A stretch of 64,000 bases of DNA from an uncultured Candidatus Saccharibacteria bacterium (GTDB lineage: Bacteria; Patescibacteriota; Saccharimonadia; Saccharimonadales; Saccharimonadaceae). Below the pieces are notes generated by a model. The model did not search any database and was not told the origin of the DNA. It worked only from the letters and a program-made list of their open reading frames with translations. A program made the position numbers and the translations under genes. The stretch spans positions 62,001 through 126,000 of the forward strand of contig CALKQS010000008.1 of the NCBI GenBank assembly GCA_937990725.1. The letters are read 5' to 3'. The first letter of the stretch is position 1, and each line of letters starts with the position of its first letter. Of the stretch, positions 60,493 to 64,000 are shown piece after piece.

Positions 60493-61143
60493 ATGACAGG
60501 AACACTTATCATCAGCCGGCACGGCGAAAGCGAATGGAATCTACAAGGTAAATGGACAGGCTGGACAGATGTGAGCCTCACCGAGAAGGGCAAAAGCGAT
60601 ACACGTCAGCTTGGTGAGTTCTTGCGTGGTCGCACCATCGATGCAGTGTATACTTCGGCGCTCAAACGAACACATGAGACACTTGATGCGTTGATGGAAG
60701 GTGCAGATAACCCAATCCGCTCCAGTGATGCTGCGGTGGTGCACGCCTCTGAGCTCAACGAGCGTGACTACGGTAACCTAACGGGCAAGAACAAGTGGGA
60801 GGTCAAAGAAGAGATTGGCGAGAAGGCCTTTAATGGTATCCGGCGCGGCTGGGATTATCCCGTACCTGGTGGTGAGACGCTCAAAGATGTGTATGAGCGC
60901 ACGATCCCGTATTTTGAAGCAGAGATATTGCCACGGCTCCAGGCAGGTGAGACCGTACTGATTGTGGCGCACGGCAACACGATTCGCGCGCTTATGAAGT
61001 ACCTTGACCGAATCCCCGAGGAAGACATGGGCACAGTGGAGATGCCCTTTGGCCAATTGCTTGTCTATACATTTGAGCCTGGCACAGCATACCCCACTGC
61101 ATGCGATGTGCTTAAAGCAGATATTGTACCGCCCAAGGCGTAA
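60493..61143 (+). CDS. gpmA: 2,3-bisphosphoglycerate-dependent phosphoglycerate mutase
   Basis: 216 aa. Interconverts 3- and 2-phosphoglycerate by a phosphohistidine. SRHGESEWNLQGKWTGW (H about 10), the RHG motif, ELNERDYGNLTG, and VAHGNTIRALMKYLD (second His). Works next to enolase, which is 0.8 kb upstream on the other strand. Confidence 0.95.
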   Translation: MTGTLIISRHGESEWNLQGKWTGWTDVSLTEKGKSDTRQLGEFLRGRTIDAVYTSALKRTHETLDALMEGADNPIRSSDAAVVHASELNERDYGNLTGKNKWEVKEEIGEKAFNGIRRGWDYPVPGGETLKDVYERTIPYFEAEILPRLQAGETVLIVAHGNTIRALMKYLDRIPEEDMGTVEMPFGQLLVYTFEPGTAYPTACDVLKADIVPPKA

Positions 61144-61275
61144 AGTGGTTCGTACCACATCATGAAATACCAGGGTATTCTGTAGTGATACTCGCTTAGT
61201 GGTTTATTTCTTGAATGAAGACCGAGAATGGCCTTATACTTGTTGGTGAGTGCTTCAGTTTTGATAGCAAGACAG

Positions 61276-61305
61276 TAGACAAGCCGCCATATTGTGTGGT
61301 ATGAT
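61276..61305 (+). promoter_or_regulatory. promoter of tRNA-Pro pair
   Basis: TAGACA (61276-61281), 18-nt spacer, TATGAT (61300-61305), about 17 nt before the first tRNA. Confidence 0.5.
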
Positions 61306-61322
61306 GGCAAAGTCTTGTATCG

Positions 61323-61399
61323 CGGGGTGTGGCGCAGCTTGGTAGCGCGCACCGTTCGGGACGGTGAGGTCGCTGGTTCAAATCCAGTCACCCCGACCA
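61323..61399 (+). tRNA. tRNA-Pro (anticodon CGG)
   Basis: Acceptor CGGGGTG/CACCCCG, D arm GCGC/GCGC, anticodon stem CACCG/CGGTG with loop TTCGGGA, T arm GCTGG/CCAGT. Discriminator A, CCA encoded. The acceptor's first pair C-G is typical of tRNA-Pro. Confidence 0.96.
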
Positions 61400-61446
61400 T
61401 ACTTTGCTCCGGCAAAGAGTGGTCGCCCGTGTGATATAAAACGTAT

Positions 61447-61522
61447 CGGGGTGTGGCGCAGTTGATAGCGCGCGCGGTTTGGGACCGCGAGGTCGCTGGT
61501 TTGAGTCCAGTCACCCCGACCA
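61447..61522 (+). tRNA. tRNA-Pro (anticodon TGG)
   Basis: Same acceptor and T arm as the upstream copy. The anticodon stem is CGCGG/CCGCG with loop TTTGGGA; CCA is encoded. Probably duplicated from the CGG copy or the reverse; the 47-nt spacer shows no new promoter, so they are likely cotranscribed. Confidence 0.96.
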
Positions 61523-61532
61523 TTTTTGCTTT

Positions 61533-61578
61533 AAGTCTTACTCTCACGCTATGGATGTTTCGGACGTAAGGCTTTTTT
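61533..61578 (+). terminator. probable terminator of tRNA-Pro pair
   Basis: 9-bp stem AAGTCTTAC/GTAAGGCTT with one G-T pair and a 24-nt loop, followed by TTTT. Confidence 0.55.
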
Positions 61579-61631
61579 ATTTGCTTTGCTCTAGTCGTCA
61601 CTCACTATAATGCAAAATACTTGCATGCATA

Positions 61632-61660
61632 TTGCATAGATTGGTTGACTGTTTTATAAT
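61632..61660 (+). promoter_or_regulatory. promoter of peptide-export remnant operon
   Basis: TTGCAT (61632-61637), 17-nt spacer, TATAAT (61655-61660), 10 nt before the first ATG. Confidence 0.6.
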
Positions 61661-61670
61661 GACAACCATT

Positions 61671-61796
61671 ATGAGCGAAAAAAGCACCCCCGAAAACAAA
61701 GCAGATGAAATGATGTTAACGCAGAGTGAAGTTCAACAGCAGGATGACACTTGGTTTCTGAGGGCTATCGCGAAAAATAGGGATAGGCGAACTTAG
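61671..61796 (+). CDS. 41-aa small ORF at head of peptide-export remnant
   Basis: Begins MSEKSTPENKADEMMLTQSE and ends at a TAG at 61794. It is acidic, then basic at the end. Either a precursor-like peptide or, more likely, the original N-terminus of the M50 peptidase whose remains follow in the other two frames. The promoter is well placed. Not a known bacteriocin precursor that I recognise. Confidence 0.45.
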   Translation: MSEKSTPENKADEMMLTQSEVQQQDDTWFLRAIAKNRDRRT

Positions 61797-62302
61797 GAGT
61801 GCGCCGGTAACTATTCCGAAAACGAAGAAAAGGCCGATTAGACGTGTCAAAGTAACGCAAATACCAATTTATGACAGCGCTCCGCATCTGCGGGTGGAAG
61901 GCAGACAAAATTGGCATTAAAATGAACTATTTGATTTTTCCTGCATTTTACGTCAGGATGAACCAGATATTACTTCTTCCAGCCTCAGATAAGGTTCTTG
62001 TACATATCGCCGGAATTTGGGTCAATCTCGCAATAAATATGCTCCTGTTTGCACTCAACGCGATGTGGGTTCACAGTTCAGATTTAGGTCATTCGCTAGC
62101 ATTTGCGGTTGTAACGCTATCCGTAAACGCGCTGCCTGTACTGAACTCAGACGGCTATCGATGCTTGCTTGCATGGACTGATGTCAACGAACATATCGAT
62201 AATCGACGGAACCCTCGATGGGTGTTTGGATTGAGAATCCTTAGTTGGATCATTGTAGTAGCCTACATTGCTCGATTTTTACTGAATTATGTGGTATGGT
62301 GA
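61772..62302 (+). pseudogene. broken M50-family (YydH-like) membrane metallopeptidase
   Basis: Coding signal continues across three frames. Frame 2 (about 61772-61920) reads a soluble stretch with KIGIGELRSAPVTIP; the third frame (61871-62302, 143 aa) reads IGIKMNYLIFPAFYVRMNQ, an HIAGIWVNLAINM helix and VNALPVLNSDGYRCLLAW. The last matches the C-terminal part of M50 peptidases, where the Asp-Gly-Tyr lies in the NxxPxxxxDG motif. No HExxH remains in any frame, so an internal segment with the active site is lost. The small ORF at 61671 may be its first exon-like remnant. Inactive. Confidence 0.6.
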
Positions 62303-62306
62303 ATAT

Positions 62307-62981
62307 ATGAATACGTTACTTGAACTAGAAGATCTGGTCGTTTCCAGGGGGAGGAGGTTCTCCCTCGCTCCGCTGACCATTCGCTTCGATCGCCCAGATA
62401 TTGTGGGACTTTTTGGCCACAACGGAGCCGGAAAGACGACGTTACTGAAGGCATTGGCCGGATTGTTGCCCATTCAATCTGGTTCTGTGAAGCTCCGTGA
62501 TGCGACGATCCCGACCCTACTTCCAGACGTACCATTCATTTATAAGTTCTTGAAGGTGGGATCGGTTCCCAATGTCCTAGCAGACTATTTCGAAGACTTT
62601 GATCTTGAGCGTGGCCACTCTATTATTAATGATCTATCGCTGGACAAATCGAAGAAGGTGAGTGACTTATCGAAAGGAATGGAAGAACAGTTGAATCTTG
62701 GCATGACCCTGGCTCGCCGATCGTCGGTCTATCTCTTTGACGAGCCACTAGCTGCTGTGGATCCTGTAACACGAGATCGCATGCTCGACCTTATTAAGCT
62801 ACACAAGCCCGACGATGCGTTACTCATCATTAGCACTCATCTTATCGCCGGCCTCGAATCACTCTTCGACGAATGTGTTGTGCTGCATAATGGGAGAGTG
62901 CTACTTCAATTGCAGGCTTCAGATATTTCTCCGGGGCAGAGCCTGGAGATTAAGATCAAGGAGGCAATGCTTAATGCGTGA
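62307..62981 (+). CDS. ABC transporter ATP-binding protein (YydI-like)
   Basis: 224 aa. Walker A GHNGAGKTT (37-45), a signature-like LSKGMEEQ (about 121-128), Walker B VYLFDEP, then the H-loop STH. The gene is intact. With the following permease it forms a two-part exporter like those next to epipeptide/bacteriocin genes, where it gives immunity or exports the peptide. The ATG at 62307 is preferred; the open frame begins 18 nt earlier. It lies 4 nt after the M50 remnant. Confidence 0.85.
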   Translation: MNTLLELEDLVVSRGRRFSLAPLTIRFDRPDIVGLFGHNGAGKTTLLKALAGLLPIQSGSVKLRDATIPTLLPDVPFIYKFLKVGSVPNVLADYFEDFDLERGHSIINDLSLDKSKKVSDLSKGMEEQLNLGMTLARRSSVYLFDEPLAAVDPVTRDRMLDLIKLHKPDDALLIISTHLIAGLESLFDECVVLHNGRVLLQLQASDISPGQSLEIKIKEAMLNA

Positions 62982-63747
62982 TATCTACACCGAAGCGCGC
63001 AAACACTTTGGTTTCTTCTTAGTGTGTGCATCAATTCTTTTTGGTATTTTTGTCTTGAGGGAACTTGTAGACTCATACAAATCCGTGCTCGACGTGATCT
63101 GGGCTTTCGCTGTCGTGCTAGTGTCGTCCGGTGCCACTTTTTATGTCGCTGCGCAGATCTTTATGTTTCTAGTGCTTAAACGCGACACACTCCTTCATCT
63201 TTCTACCCACTCGACACTGCGTAAGTTCTTTGTCAAAACGGCCTCGCTCTCCTTCGGTTTTATAACGGTAGGTCTCGTGTCGCTTCTGGCAAGCACAACG
63301 ATGTGGCCGAAAGATGACAGGTTAACGAAAGCGGTTGCTTACGCAGTTTGTGCTAAATTGGTATCGAGCATTACCTTGGTGTCTATGGCCTGGGTTCTCG
63401 GGGCAGTTACCGCCCACTTTAGGGGATTCTATTCGCGACTTCTTACCTATGCGGGTGGATTTGCTGTGCTAATTGGTTCACAGATTGCCGTATTGTGGCG
63501 TGTGGCAGATCTGGGCGGAACTACGTGGATGATCGGAGGCTCTACCTCATTTGCTGGTTATCCTGTATATTGTGGGCCGTTAGCGATCTCGATCGGAACT
63601 CCATTTTCCTTTAAATTAACGGAACCTTACGTTCTTGGTCTTGGCTTAAATCTGATTTGGATCGTGTTGGGCCTGTTTGTCATTCTGCTACAATCTCGTC
63701 GACACCGCGCGAGCCTTCGAGCCAGGTGGGTTAATCGTATCCCATGA
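62974..63747 (+). CDS. ABC transporter permease-like membrane protein
   Basis: 257 aa with six hydrophobic segments (about 12-32, 40-66, 95-118, 130-152, 165-190, 222-243) and a basic tail. It starts 8 nt inside the ATPase gene, so the two are translationally coupled; starts upstream in the same frame lie deep in the ATPase gene. No extracellular domain. YydJ-like by position and topology. Confidence 0.75.
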   Translation: MRDIYTEARKHFGFFLVCASILFGIFVLRELVDSYKSVLDVIWAFAVVLVSSGATFYVAAQIFMFLVLKRDTLLHLSTHSTLRKFFVKTASLSFGFITVGLVSLLASTTMWPKDDRLTKAVAYAVCAKLVSSITLVSMAWVLGAVTAHFRGFYSRLLTYAGGFAVLIGSQIAVLWRVADLGGTTWMIGGSTSFAGYPVYCGPLAISIGTPFSFKLTEPYVLGLGLNLIWIVLGLFVILLQSRRHRASLRARWVNRIP

Positions 63748-63875
63748 TTGGGACTTAACCTCTGTTGCTTGGACACCTTCCCGGTAGCCACACAGCAGTC
63801 CTCGGAATTCATGTTCATATACATTCTATGGATGTGTCTTAAGGGCTCACGCCGAGTCATACGCTGCGTCTGGCC

Positions 63876-63998
63876 TCAGTTCACCCATATCCTTACTGAC
63901 GCCCAATAGCCGGGTGGTGTGCTTAACCATCCCGAGCTGTAAGCCTGCCGCACCCGCTCTTGGAAGGCAGGGTCGGCTGGGTTGGTGCGCAGCGTCTC
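63876..63998 (-). CDS. unknown protein, C-terminal end only
   Basis: The last 40 residues of a minus-strand frame that enters from beyond the window, ending SVRIWVN with a TGA. It contains LRTNPADPAFQERV and GWLSTPPGYWASV, rich in W/P/Y. No family recognised. It is GC-richer than the operon before it. Confidence 0.45.
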   Translation of the reverse strand, partial: ETLRTNPADPAFQERVRQAYSSGWLSTPPGYWASVRIWVN

Positions 63999-64000
63999 TC

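Noticed and set aside
61065..61601. 178-aa minus-strand ORF over the tRNA-Pro genes
   Set aside because: It reads through both tRNAs in antisense, giving a repeated peptide because the tRNAs are similar; no start signal.
1..64000. Recoded TGA (code 25, as in SR1/Gracilibacteria)
   Set aside because: Several genes end naturally at TGA in coupled overlaps (8756, 46675, 54938) and no clear gene has an in-frame TGA.
1..64000. CRISPR array, insertion sequence or integrated phage
   Set aside because: No regularly spaced direct repeats, transposase, integrase or phage structural genes were found.

Overview
The window is a compact bacterial chromosome segment whose content fits Candidatus Saccharibacteria (TM7), a candidate-phyla-radiation epibiont. 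This is inference from gene content; there is no rRNA here. Pointers are: a near-complete type IV pilus ATPase/platform/assembly set (pilB, pilC, pilM, pilN, pilO) with a pilin; comEC for DNA uptake; peptidoglycan and sortase enzymes of a Gram-positive-type wall; recA/recX/ruvABC; scattered glycolysis genes (eno, gpm); and no biosynthetic operons for amino acids or cofactors. TGA acts as a normal stop, so this is not an SR1/Gracilibacteria-type recoded genome. GC is about 50 percent by eye, with AT-rich islands.

Layout. 1-10.9 kb is an envelope polysaccharide block: rfbB (cut by the window edge), a cytidylyltransferase, galE, glmS, a GT4 glycosyltransferase, an initiating sugar-phosphate transferase, an O-antigen-ligase/Wzy-like protein, a LexA-type DNA-binding domain without a peptidase, and a membrane serine hydrolase. 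11-23.3 kb holds tRNA-Asn, an EEP phosphohydrolase, an HD/DUF1152-like fusion, a polysaccharide deacetylase, a three-domain RNA-repair enzyme (kinase-phosphatase-ligase), a YraQ/YcgQ permease pair, a lipoprotein-like propeller protein, radC, and dnaJ under a CIRCE operator. 23.4-28.9 kb is an AT-rich cassette of a DUF1704 metallopeptidase, two ATP-grasp proteins (one fused to a RimB-like aspartic peptidase, with altered metal-binding residues) and RimK. It is the best candidate for an under-described system here, possibly one that adds and removes amino acids on a peptide tail.

29-42.7 kb carries yebC, comEC, tRNA-Lys, a repeat-bearing surface protein, ruvC, a class A penicillin-binding protein, ruvA, ruvB and a group of small nucleotide-metabolism enzymes. 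42.7-48 kb has a pilin and the recA cluster (recA, 2H phosphoesterase, short recX, Nudix, two RBBP9-like hydrolases, full recX). 48-54.4 kb is the pilus machinery on the minus strand. 54.5-61.5 kb has tsaE, a half-length tsaB, rny, a sortase, eno, a small secreted protein, gpm and two tRNA-Pro genes. 61.6-63.8 kb is a foreign-looking remnant of a peptide-export/immunity operon: small ORF, broken M50 peptidase, ABC ATPase and permease. A partial unknown gene closes the window.

A striking window-wide feature is promoter placement. At sixteen genes a TATAAT-like box ends exactly 6 nt before the ATG, which makes the A of the start codon the expected transcription start. Leaderless mRNAs therefore look routine in this organism, while genes with Shine-Dalgarno sequences are mostly internal to operons or have their own leader.
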